A program made the translations under genes and the position numbers. Positions 24,645 through 34,673 of a stretch of 64,000 bases of DNA are shown here, piece after piece. Every line of letters starts with the position of its first letter. Position 1 is the first letter of the stretch. Origin of the DNA: Utricularia gibba (lineage: Eukaryota > Streptophyta > Magnoliopsida > Lamiales > Lentibulariaceae); NCBI GenBank assembly GCA_002189035.1, contig NEEC01000021.1, forward strand, positions 1,426,001 to 1,490,000. Direction: 5' to 3'. Below the pieces are notes generated by a model that was given only the letters and a program-made list of their open reading frames with translations, ran no database searches and had not been told where the DNA came from.

Positions 24645-26014
24645 ATGGCTGATGCCGATTCCGGTCCATGCAAGCTCCAAATCTGGGCGGCGCAGACGGT
24701 GGTGCCGGCGAAGCCGACGTTCCAAAGAACCTCAGTGAAACTCCCTCTTCCCCTCCGTGCCGCTGTTTCCACCGCAGCGTTCCACGTCGTCCTGTTGTTC
24801 CAGAAATCCTCGGCGGGTGACTCCGGCTGGCTCCACGCCGCGTTGATTAAGCAATCCCTGGGCTGCGCGCTGCTGGATCAGCCCATTCTCGCCGGCAGGA
24901 TTCGCCCCCGCGACGACGACCAATCGGTTCTGGAAATCGTGGCCAATGATTCTGGAATCAGGATGGTGGAGGCGACGGCGGATGCCACCGCCGCCGAGTT
25001 TCTCGCCGGAGGAAAAAATGAAGCTTCCAAGTTGGTGTTCTGGGAGGATATTCCTGAACAGCACTTCCAGTTCCATCCACTTTTCTACGTACAGGTCAGT
25101 TACTTCACAATTAAATATTATTTTTAAATATAAAATATCTCCATTAAATAACCTTTTTTTGTATATTTTTTTTTAACAAAAATGTACATAAATGATTTTT
25201 ATTTCGAAAATAATTAAAGAAATTCAATTATATACTTTTTTTAAAAAAAATTGCTATTTTTTTTTAAAATTCATATCATTTCAAGTAGCACGTGGGAGCA
25301 TGTGAAATATGAAAGTAATTATTATAAAAAAAAAAAACATATATTCCTGTGATTAGATGCTTGAAATTGAAGGATGAATGATGTATGTAGGTTACCAATT
25401 TTGCCTGCGGGGGTTACTCGATCGGTTTTAGCTGCAGCCTTCTGCTGATCGATCCCTTCGCCGCCGCATCCTTCCTCAGGGGGTGGGTCGAAATACATAG
25501 GACCCTGGTGGGGAACAATGATGTATCGAAGTACCCCTTGTTCTACAATCTTCCATTCAGAGGTCGTCCCTCAACTCCCCTGATGCGGCTGACGACCCGG
25601 AGGCCGATGGCCGATGTTGTGATCCTCTCCGTGAAGACTGGCACTTGCGCAGGTTTGGATCTTGAGGATGTAGCGGAGGCGTGCGTGTTTGAGGCGGAGC
25701 AAGAAGTTGGTAGGAAGATGAAGGCGGAGTTTGGTGTCTTGATTAAACGAACGTCGCCTTCTGATGGGAAGAGTGAGAGTGAGGCTGTGGTTGTGTCGAG
25801 ATCGGAGGTGAGGAAGAGGGCTGTAGATGGGTTTAGTGTGAAAAAGGTGAGGATGTGGGATGCGGTTGGATTGGGAAATGTGTGGTGGAATGAAGGGGAG
25901 AAGGTGGAGCATGCATCGTGCTGGATGAGTAGTTCCTCGGCTAGTGATGAAGGGTTCCTGATTCTGTTTCACGATGGCTCTGATGTGACTAAAGCTGTGG
26001 TCTTGTTTCCTTAA
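24645..26014 (+). CDS. BAHD-like acyltransferase-family protein lacking the catalytic histidine
   Basis: Two exons, 24645-25094 and 25391-26014, join in phase to 357 residues, shorter than the usual 430-460 for BAHD enzymes. The fold markers are present: an N-terminal KLPLPLRAAVSTAAFHVVLL region, a LDQPILAGRI strand, and the GGYSIGFSCSLLLIDPF block that normally holds HXXXD. Here the histidine position is Leu (SLLLID where active enzymes have SHLLAD), while the Asp is kept. The second hallmark, DFGWGKP, is replaced by AVGLGNVWWNEGEK. Both catalytic signatures are thus degenerate although the frame is intact. The protein is probably a non-catalytic BAHD-like member, comparable in principle to CER2-type proteins. 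About 70 residues seem absent from the middle and C-terminus. Confidence 0.8.
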
Positions 26015-27559
26015 GAGTTTCCTCATATTTGGTTTGTGAAAGTCTTCAGTAAACATTGTTCGAATTCCATCTGTATGAATCAATGCCGACTGAATTTGTA
26101 TGAAGTTTGGGTTGTAAAGACCTGTGTTTTGGGATTATCTTAATTTAAAGGGGTATCCCCCCAATCCCCTCCGCTTTTTCCCAGGTTATTATTGATGGAT
26201 TTGTATGGGGAAACACCTAACAATCTGATTACATTCTTCGGGACGGTAAAAAGCCCTGAGCTTCCGCTATGAGCGATGGAAAGTTCTTGGGTTGTAGTAG
26301 TGTAGTTTTGTTGTGGAGGAGAATGGAGGTTTTCTGTTGAGAGACTGCAGATGAATTCAAAGTGGGGGGTCGTGAGTATCATGTGTAAAATTTAGTTCTT
26401 TTCCTCCATCTCTTGCCCTGTGCAATTTTCTGCCGAGAGACTGCAGTTGCCATACACGTTCCTGGACACGGAGTGCCTGGATACACCATATTGCAGTTAT
26501 GTCTTCATAGAAAATAAGCCACTTTCTGCAGGTGTCGTTAAAAACTCTTTGTTCCCTGCTTCATTTGAAGATTTTCTGGCACGAACCACCTGCTTTGACT
26601 GTTGGTGTTATGATTCTTAATGTTGGTCCAGATGTCTTAACTGTTTGCAATCTCCCATCATCTCCTGTGAGTCCTTGCAGGAAGCCCCAATCGTGAAACC
26701 TGTAGCTTCCCTCGGTATATGATCTCCAAGTTGGGCATCCTATTCGTCCTCGTTCCGATTTCACCTTCATCTGTATCCTGTAACCTTACGCCATTGACGA
26801 AAATTCCTGTTCTCAAGAAACGTCATTTGGGTTAATTCAAGAGGTCATCTTTTCAGGGATGAGGGGGCAGCAGAAAAGGTAAGCCTATATTCCATGAATG
26901 GGCGGCTAGTTTCAACTCCTGTGGTCCATTGCAATTATTATTCTCACCTGATTTTGGTGGGAAGTTAATACCGTTGGTCATATGCTGCCCGCCGGCATTA
27001 ATCTTCACGTTTCTGAATCTTCTTAACGTTAGTATGAGCTCAAACCTATGAATTGACATAGCATTTGGGGAGTTCGAAGAAACTGGCAGAATGATTCGTG
27101 CAATTGCATGAAGCCCGGAGGTGGGATCGAGAACAGGGTTTTAGACCATATAGAGGAATATGCTGAGAGCTTTTTGGGAGAATATATGAATAAAAAGTTT
27201 ATGATGAGCTATTACTCCATCACGGTGAAGTAGGAGATGACAACACCCCATATTCTTGTGGCAGATCAGGCGATTATGTAAGTTTTGCCGTTTTTAACCC
27301 ATTTTCTCCGCGGCGGATGCAGCAGCCGGACTACGGCGACCGGCGTCATGGGTCAAAGTCAAACCCCACAACGCGGTTTAGTTCACCTGCAACGAAAAAT
27401 CTTTTCAATTTCGAGTGTTCCTTGTTTGAGTAGTCGTAGACTTTGATCCTTCTTTCATCTTTTCGTGTCGCCCAGAAAAAAAATTGACCACTTCTCTACA
27501 TATTTCATTTTCCTGAAATCCGTTGTTGGGAAAACACAAGGTAGTATACTGCAGAAAAA
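26015..27559. other. spacer between the BAHD-like and DHHC genes
   Basis: This 1.5-kb stretch is of moderate GC. The motif GAGAGACTGCAG occurs twice (about 26338 and 26434). Short open stretches occur on both strands but match no family I know. It probably contains the DHHC gene promoter and leader from about 27400. Confidence 0.4.
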
Positions 27560-29684
27560 ATGAATTCTCTGCATCCAATTGAGTCTCATAGTGAAATAGT
27601 CAACGGCGCGGAGGAGGTGGTGAGAGCTTATCGGAAATGGGAAGGCAGTAATGTAATCCCCTTTTGCTTATCGTTCCTTTTTTGTCTTGTTTTCAGGGAT
27701 TTTGATGCGTTCCACACTGATTATAGCTCTGAGATCTCACGATTGGGGTTTTTTTTTTCAGCTTCAATTTCGTTGGTTTGAAGGGTGTTGAGCATGAACT
27801 TTTTAGTTGTTAATGGGGGTCTTTTTGAATTGCTTCTGAATTAAGCTCATCATATAATTGTTGATTCCAATACAGAGGTTCATATGCTTTTTCAGATATT
27901 CTGTCTTAACGGGAGGTTGATTTTTGGACCTGATGCAAGATCAATCTTTCTTACCATGTTCCTGATCCTTGCCCCGGCCATAGTATTTTGCATATTCTTA
28001 GCAAGAGATCTGATGGATGAATTCTCCAACGGTGGTGGGATCGCAATCCTGGTTGTGTTTGTTGTCTTCACAGCATACGTATGCTCTGCTTCCAAACCTT
28101 AAGCTTTTTCATTTTGGTTCCTTGAAGCGCTGCAATCTTTGTATATCTTACGTTTCCATAGTTCGAATGTGTTGTAGTGCATGAGGTGATGGTTGATATG
28201 GATTGATATCTCCATTAGGCAGCTCGATTTATGTATGTTCTTGTGTATTATCTCCTGCAAAAGATTGCGTGTTCTGAAATGTGGAAACTGATCATTCCCA
28301 TCAACCATTGTCATGAACTGCCCTTTCTGCTCTTCGAATCGTTTCGGTTTATGTATGTTATTGTCTATTATCTCCTGCCAGAGTTTCCTTGTTCTGAAAT
28401 GTGGAAACTGATCATTCCTATCAAGCATCGTCATGAACTCTTCTTTCTGCTGTTCGAATCGTCTCGGTTTATATATGTTCTTCTGTACTATTTCCTGCAA
28501 GAGATTGCTTGTTCTGAAATGTAGAAACTGAGCATGCTTCTTATGCTCAGTTCATATATGTTCTTCTGTACTATTTCCTGCAAGAGATTGCTTGTTCTGA
28601 AATGTAGAAACTGAGCATGCTTCTTATGCTCATTTCATGTATGTTCTTGTGTATTATCTCCTGCAAGAGATTGCTTGTTCTGAAATGTGGAAACTGATCA
28701 TTCCCATCAAACTTGGCCATGAACTCCTCTTTCTGCTCTTTGAATCATCTCGCAGGTTCTACTGCTTCTTATGCTGACTTCCAGCCGAGATCCCGGTATC
28801 GTACCGCGCAATGCGCAGCCGCCGGAACCGGAGGATCGGATGCTCTTCATGTCCGGCGTCCCTCGGATACCTCCAACAAAGGAAGTGACGGTAAATGGGG
28901 TGACTGTAAAGGTCAAATACTGTGATACCTGCATGCTGTACAGGCCTCCTCGCTGTTCCCATTGCTCCATTTGTGATAACTGCGTGGAGCGGTTTGATCA
29001 TCACTGTCCCTGGGTCGGACAATGCATCGGACTGGTGTGTTTTTTCTGCTTCATCGGTTTTTCTGCAGCTGAATCTGATGCATTTCTTGGTCTCTGATGC
29101 AGAGAAACTACAGATTCTTCTTCATGTTCATCTTTTCTGCAACGCTTCTGTGCTTGTATGTTCAAGGATTCTGCTGGGTGCTCATCGTGCGGATCATGCA
29201 CGCCGCCGACTCGTCGATATGGCGGGCGATGATCAGAACGCCGGCGTCCCTTGCTCTCATCATCTACACCTTTCTGTGCCTCTGGTTCGTGGGTGGCCTC
29301 TCCATCTTCCATCTCTACCTCATCAGCATAAACCAGGTAAGCGCCTGAGCCTCCTCCCTGTTCTGCACCGTCGAACCAGACACGACGCCGCTCCCCCTCC
29401 TTCTGTTTCAGTCCACGTACGAGAACTTCCGGTACAGACACGAGAGCCGCGCGAGTCCCTACGACAAGGGAGTGCTCGGAAACTTCATGGAGACATTCTG
29501 CACAAGCGTTCCTCCGTCGAAGAACAACTTCCGGGCGAAGGTGCCGAAGACGCAGCGGCCAGTCCCGTTTCCGGTGGGCTCAAGCCATGTGGATTCAAGC
29601 TTCGCGGCGAACTCCCGGCGGGGGCAGGAGCAAGAGCAGGAGCTCGGGAAGTCGAAGCGCATGGAACCAGATGCAGAAAGCTAG
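27560..29684 (+). CDS. DHHC-type protein S-acyltransferase
   Basis: Integral membrane palmitoyltransferase that attaches acyl groups to cysteines of target proteins. Exons: 27560-27652, 27896-28078, 28756-29034, 29103-29336, 29412-29684 (353 residues). The order is typical: the cytosolic N-terminus ends in [10 protein letters not shown], then [16 protein letters not shown]1-2 (residues ~45-95) and the Cys-rich domain [20 protein letters not shown]. The catalytic DHHC tetrapeptide follows ([15 protein letters not shown]), then TM3-4, and the TTxE-like STYENFRYR with [10 protein letters not shown]. All zinc-ligand Cys/His and the catalytic Cys are present. The C-terminus is short. A Ser/Arg-rich alternative frame and a possible intron (29725-29771) lie just beyond, so the last ~20 residues may be mispredicted. 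Intron 2 is filled with tandem repeats. Confidence 0.9.
28231..28755 (+). repeat. tandem repeat inside DHHC intron 2 (120-bp and 83-bp units)
   Basis: Five copies begin with ATGTATGTTCTTGTGTATTA-like sequence at 28231, 28351, 28471, 28554 and 28637. Copies 1, 2 and 5 are full ~120-bp units. Copies 3 and 4 are 83-bp forms that lost the segment matching CATGAACTCTTCTTTCTGC and instead carry GCATGCTTCTTATGCTCA. The last copy ends exactly at the splice acceptor, 28755. Spacing of 120 bp keeps a frame open on both strands, which creates misleading ORFs. Confidence 0.9.
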
Positions 29685-30210
29685 CATCCATAGGGAGCAC
29701 ACACAGCCTTGTTCTGTTCCAGGTTGGTTCTCCTCCACAGAGGGCTGACTGTGCTTTCTCTTGTTGCACAGCATCCCCACAGAACCAGAGAAGAAGCTGC
29801 TTGTGACAACTATTACAGAATAAGGCTGATTGACACTGCAATTAGAAATGCAAAAATCACGATTGAATGGTTTTAAATCGAAACCGAAACCGAAACCGAA
29901 ATCGAAATCGAAATTGAATACTTTTGTATCATAAGTAATATGTGGTTAAAAAGATAAATTGATTTTTAATGTTGAGTTATCGAAATTCATTTATAACTTG
30001 AAAAAAAGATTTAATTTGTTCAAATATGATTTTTGCTTTTGAAAAATATTTATAATTAAAAATAATTGAACTTTACTCAATCTATTATATATAAAAAAAA
30101 TCCATACTAAATATTATATTTATTATATGTTTTTATAATAAATACTAAATTCGGAGTAATATTAATTATAATAAATTGCTTAGAAAAAGCGAGGCTGGGG
30201 TCACGTCCCC
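29685..30210. other. spacer with hexanucleotide microsatellite
   Basis: This is DHHC 3' sequence followed by AT-rich DNA. An AAACCG/AAATCG hexamer run lies at 29877-29914. No gene is seen. Confidence 0.5.
29877..29914. repeat. (AAACCG)n-type microsatellite
   Basis: Six hexamers, the first three AAACCG and the next drifting to AAATCG and AAATTG. This is an ordinary decaying microsatellite. Confidence 0.8.
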
Positions 30211-30548
30211 TTACTTCCGGCCTCGTTGGGCGGACTTCTTCTTCGTTTCCTTTAGGGGAACGGTGTCGTTGCCGCTGTCGGGGGCCTTGTCCGTGAGGCG
30301 GCGGAGGAACTCGTTGTCGCCGACCTCACGCCCACAGCAGGAGCACACGGTGTCTCCATGCATCGCAGAGGTGACGCCGCAATAGGGGCACTTGACATGG
30401 CTCTGGTACTGGCTTCCTGGATCCGGAACGGGGAGAAGCTGTTCCTCCTCGTCCTCCTGCGCTGCCGCCCGTGAACTCCCTGCAGCGAATTTCAACGGTA
30501 CCTTTCGCTGCCTCGAAGAAAACGGCCGCCGCGGGGGAGAGATGACAT
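30211..30548 (-). CDS. small zinc-ribbon protein, possibly plastid- or mitochondrion-targeted, probable frameshift
   Basis: I do not recognise an established family. The C-terminal ~75 residues carry a clear zinc-ribbon-like Cys pattern, VKCPYCGVTSAMHG followed by VCSCCGREVGDNEF, and end in a Lys-rich tail. A frame without an internal start runs up to 30663. An upstream minus-strand TATAAAT at 30591-30597 suggests transcription begins below it. The first ATG after that is at 30548, and its frame breaks at the five-G run 30533-30537 (C run on the coding strand). One added C gives MSSLPPRRPFSSRQRKVPLK, an excellent organelle transit peptide, fused in frame to the zinc ribbon (about 112 residues). 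That reconstruction is inference; the alternative start is 30663 or a spliced exon. Confidence 0.5.
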
Positions 30549-31264
30549 TGGGGGTGATGCGGATGAGTCCAGGGCGTTGGCGCCGAATCCATTTATAGGT
30601 CGAGCGGGGGCAGGAGATAGGGGGAATACCCGCTGCTGTGATCTCAGGTTTGCAGAATATCAACTATTGTCAGAATTTCCGTACCTTTTGGGAATATTTA
30701 TGTTTGCAAAAGTTGTCTTTTTTGAAAATGTGCCACGTTTCAATACAAATAAAAAAGAATGGTATTTTCGGCGTTGACTTGTGTCGTTGGAGTTGGAAGG
30801 AAGATATTCCTACTGTGGCTGCGGCTCTTGAGGAGCTCAGGCACGAGTGAGACAACGGGGTACGGACCAGGCCCAATTTATGTCGTCCTTATCAGTTGGG
30901 ATTCAGGACCCAAACCATGATCTGGAAGAGTGTAACCCGATTTGTTGATTTCGCAACTGGAACTGTCAGTCTTGGTCACCGATTTCTGTGAAGGAATTCC
31001 GGGACACTTTGCATTGGAAGCTGTCTAAACGGTGGTGAATCGAAAGAATATTTCTTCTGGGTACCCATTTTATCATAGTGTAAGATTTGCCTTCCTTTTA
31101 ACTCGATACTGTTCTTGGAGTGTGTTTTTTTCGTGTTATTGGATATGGGTTTTGTGGGGGAAGAATTGTTTTGGGAGCCTGATTCGGCTATTTGTGTCTA
31201 TGTTGTGGTTAACTAACCAAAACTCTTAACTTTTGTCAAGGATTGTTGTCTATAGAGGACGAAT
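30549..31264. promoter_or_regulatory. divergent region between the zinc-ribbon gene and E1-beta
   Basis: The minus-strand zinc-ribbon gene and the plus-strand E1-beta gene point away from each other. The TATA-like TATAAAT at 30591-30597 (minus strand) is the only core element I would name. Confidence 0.4.
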
Positions 31265-33998
31265 ATGTTGGGAATAGTGAGGCGAAGATTCTACGGAGGC
31301 AATCTTGCTAGGGTAAATGCAATGGCCCCTTTATTCATTGATGTAGATCGCGTGTCTCTGATCTCTGTTCCGTGCGCAAATGTATCCGTGTATTCTGAGT
31401 CGAGAAAGTCCCAGCTGTTTTATTTTATCTATGCTGTGTTTCTCTCTAATGTGAGTGCATATGTGCTTGTTTTTCTGGGTCAAAAGCATTTGGAACAAGG
31501 ACTCCGAGCTGCTGTGTCACGATCCTATTCATCATCGGCTAAAGAGGTAACTGATTTGTGTGTTGATGATTGCGGGATGAGGACTGTGAAGGTTCTTGCA
31601 CTGCCGTTTTTTAGGATTTCTGTACAAGATTTCGATATCCTTGGCCATTTTATTACAGAGTATGACTGTCCGTGATGCTCTGAACTCAGCAATTGATGAA
31701 GAAATGTCTGCTGATCCCAAAGTTTTTCTGATAGGTGAAGAGGTGGGTTTAACAAAGGGAATGTCCCAAATTGTCTCGATTTCATTTTTTGCACTTATTA
31801 ACTTGCGGTTTTACAGGTTGGAGAGTATCAAGGTGCATATAAGGTTAGTGCTTGTTCATTGATCAGTGCCTTCAAGAAAATCTTGACACTAACAATCTGC
31901 ACCTTATCTGTTATGTCTGCTTAGATCTCCAAAGGATTGCTTGAGAAGTTTGGTCCCAATCGGGTTCTCGATACCCCTATCACTGAGGTGGGTTTAGTTT
32001 CTCACCTTGGAATCCTTTGAATGGATGGATGAAACATGTGGGAATTACCAATTCATTCCCTATATACTGCCATTGTAGGCTGGATTTGCTGGAATTGCAG
32101 TTGGTGCAGCATATCACGGTCTGAAACCCATCGTAGAATTCATGACCTTCAACTTCTCAATGCAGGTTGAATCACTTACCACATATCTTATCTCTTTGTC
32201 CTGATTATATTTGAATCAGGCCATTGATTCCGTTATTGGTTGATGCCTTTTGTTCTGGCTGATAGCAATAGCATTATTCCAATGTTCAAATGAATCAACA
32301 CTTTAACCCTTCAAAGAATTTGTTGTATGTTCTAGCAGTGTCTTTTCTTGTTTAGACTCCTGATGACACACTCATTGCAGGCAATTGACCACATAATTAA
32401 TTCTGCGGCAAAATCAAATTACATGTCAGCTGGCCAGATATCAGTTCCTGCAGTTTTCAGAGGACCCAATGGTGCTGCCGCTGGAGTGGGTGCTCAGCAC
32501 TCACAGGTACCTTCAAATACCTCACACCAAAGTGCTCAAAATCATGTAGTTTTAGATGCCCTTCAGAATCAATATCTACGGTATCACAGAAGCCTTCCAT
32601 TGGACAGTCACTATGTTTGTAGCATCCAGAGTTGAATGAGAATGTGAATATGAAATTAGAGAACGTACTTGGAAATGCAGAGAGTTCCCTGCTAATTTCA
32701 TAGTTGTGTTTGTGTTGTTCCAGTGTTATGCAGCATGGTATGCTGCTTGTCCTGGATTAAAGGTATTGGCCCCATATTCCTCCGAAGATGCACGTGGCTT
32801 GCTCAAAGCTGCTATCAGGGATCCAGATCCTGTTGTATTTCTTGAAAATGAGTTACTGTAAGCAGCATATGGAGATGATCCTTAATTCCTTTTCTCTGTA
32901 TGCATTCTTAAATTTCTTCTGACTTCACTATTTATTTTCCATGCAGATATGGTGAATCATTTCCAGTCTCAGCTGAAGTACTCGACTCCAGCTTCTCTCT
33001 TCCCATAGGACATAGGAAAAGCAAAGGTATACCTTCTGTTGTGAATTTGTTGTCTCTGTTTGTAACATGTATAAACAAACTTCGACAGATCGAACGTGAG
33101 GGGACGGACGTGACGATAACGGCGTTTTCGAAGATGGTCGGACTTGCACTTCAGGTCTCCCATGAGTTACCATTGAATTGCTCTCTGCATAACATACATG
33201 ATATTTTAGGATGCATCTCTCTGTACTGGTAGTGCATGTTACTGTGTTCATGCATTGTTTTCTAACATGAGCTCAAATGCATAGGCTGCTGATTTACTTG
33301 CAAAAGAAGGGATCAGTGTAGAGGTAACTTGAGGAGATCAATTGATTCACTTTTCTGGTGTAAAATGGAGTGTTGATCTGCAAAGCTTACCTTTTGGTTG
33401 ATGCAGGTTATAAATCTTCGCTCCATACGCCCCCTCGACAGACGAATGATTAACGACTCTGTTCGGAAAACGCATAGGCTCGTGACTGTTGAAGAAGGAT
33501 TCCCCCAACATGGGGTTGGTGCTGAGATATGGTATTGTTCAGCAACTCATGCTTCTCTCTGCGTTGCAAAATGGCTTCCCTTGATACATGTCTCATAAGT
33601 TTAGAGTGTTTTCTTACCAGCGCTTCCGTTGTAGAAGATAGCTTTGATTATCTTGATGCACCTGTTGAGAGGATTGCAGGGGCTGATGTCCCCATGCCCT
33701 ATGCTGCAAATCTGGAGAGGCTGGCTGTGCCCCAGGTTTGCTTTTGCTCCCTTTTGCACCTAATAAAATCATTCTGGAACTTGAAACTGCAACGAAAATT
33801 TGGCCATGCCCTCACCTGGAAGATACACAACCAGAATAGAGACAACATCTTGAAAATGCATATGCTAAGGATTCATCAGTGTTAAAGACAGGTATTAGCA
33901 ACGGATGCATTGCTGCTTACTGTCGTCTTGTTGGATATATATTTCAGGTTGATGATCTCGTCCGGGCGGCGCGGAGGTGCTGTTTCAAGTCAAGATGA
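31265..33998 (+). CDS. PDHB: pyruvate dehydrogenase E1 subunit beta, mitochondrial, with 7-bp frame-breaking insertion
   Basis: Beta subunit of the thiamine-diphosphate-dependent E1 of the mitochondrial pyruvate dehydrogenase complex. Exons: 31265-31312, 31487-31546, 31659-31742, 31817-31843, 31925-31987, 32079-32165, 32381-32506, 32724-32857, 32947-33026, 33089-33154, 33285-33323, 33407-33531, 33621-33735, 33948-33998. A basic presequence ([16 protein letters not shown]) is followed by [55 protein letters not shown] and [20 protein letters not shown], all canonical. The total is 1105 nt. Exon 9 should end in LPIGKAK, but ATAGGACATAGGA at about 33005-33017 contains a 7-bp near-tandem duplication that shifts the frame, giving a stop four codons into exon 10. 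Without the 7 bp the protein is 365 residues, the expected length. Confidence 0.93.
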
Positions 33999-34673
33999 TC
34001 TCAACCTGGCTGGCTGATTGAGCCAGAAAATGTTGTTGATTTCAGCTAATTCTTTTCCCTCCATTGGGAAAGTTTGAACCTTCACTTCACCAGTGCTTTT
34101 GCACACACGCAACATGGTGAGAGGAAGGGAACTTACACAGGAAAATAAAATCTGTGACCATTGGTTTCTTGAAAATTCCATTTCAGGCTGTAAACTTGCA
34201 GTAACTAACATTCATTGAAGAATGCTGCTGGAAGCTGTCTCTCTCTCTCTCTCTCTCTCTTTTGCAGACATTACGGTTTTCTGTACTGTTACCCATATGG
34301 GTCTTCATATTTGGTCCTATTCTGTCAGATCAATCCCACATTTTTCTGTCTACAGAAATGGACCAACAACAGACTAGGTAGAGCTTTATTGAGGATAAAA
34401 CCTGCAAGCTTTGTGCTGGAGCATGTGCATTTATGAGCAGGAAAGAAGGCAGTCGGGATCAGGGCATGTTGTAGTTTAGCATATTGCAATAGAAAAGAAG
34501 ACGATAGATGATGATACAACTTTCTATACAGAAAAAAAAAAGTAGTTTTCAGGCCGTCACATGAGGGAGAATCTAAAATGGCACCACAAACTGCGGCATG
34601 GAGATGGAGAAAAATAAATATTTGCCCTCGCTAAGAAAGAAATGCTCACTGGTTGATTCAACCAAATTCAACT
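33999..34673. other. convergent 3' region of E1-beta and LCB2
   Basis: Two genes converge over 675 bp of 3' UTR and spacer, with a CT-dinucleotide run at 34233-34260. No gene is seen. Confidence 0.5.
34233..34260. repeat. (CT)n microsatellite
   Basis: Uninterrupted CT dinucleotides, about 13 units, in the 3' spacer between E1-beta and LCB2. Confidence 0.85.

Noticed and set aside
26560-27060. Possible fasciclin-like or other gene on the minus strand
   Set aside because: Short frames only; no motif of the fasciclin domain or any other family could be matched.
28099-28524. Long open frames on both strands around 28231-28500
   Set aside because: They arise from the 120-bp tandem repeat inside the DHHC intron, whose unit length is a multiple of three. 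No family resemblance.
28231-28755. Regularly spaced repeats resembling a CRISPR array
   Set aside because: Units are directly adjacent 83/120-bp tandem copies without unique spacers, in a plant intron.
29610-29815. Frameshift at the five-G run near 29618 in the DHHC C-terminus, or an extra terminal exon after 29771
   Set aside because: The alternative frames do not give recognisable C-terminal sequence, so neither option could be preferred over the simple stop at 29684.
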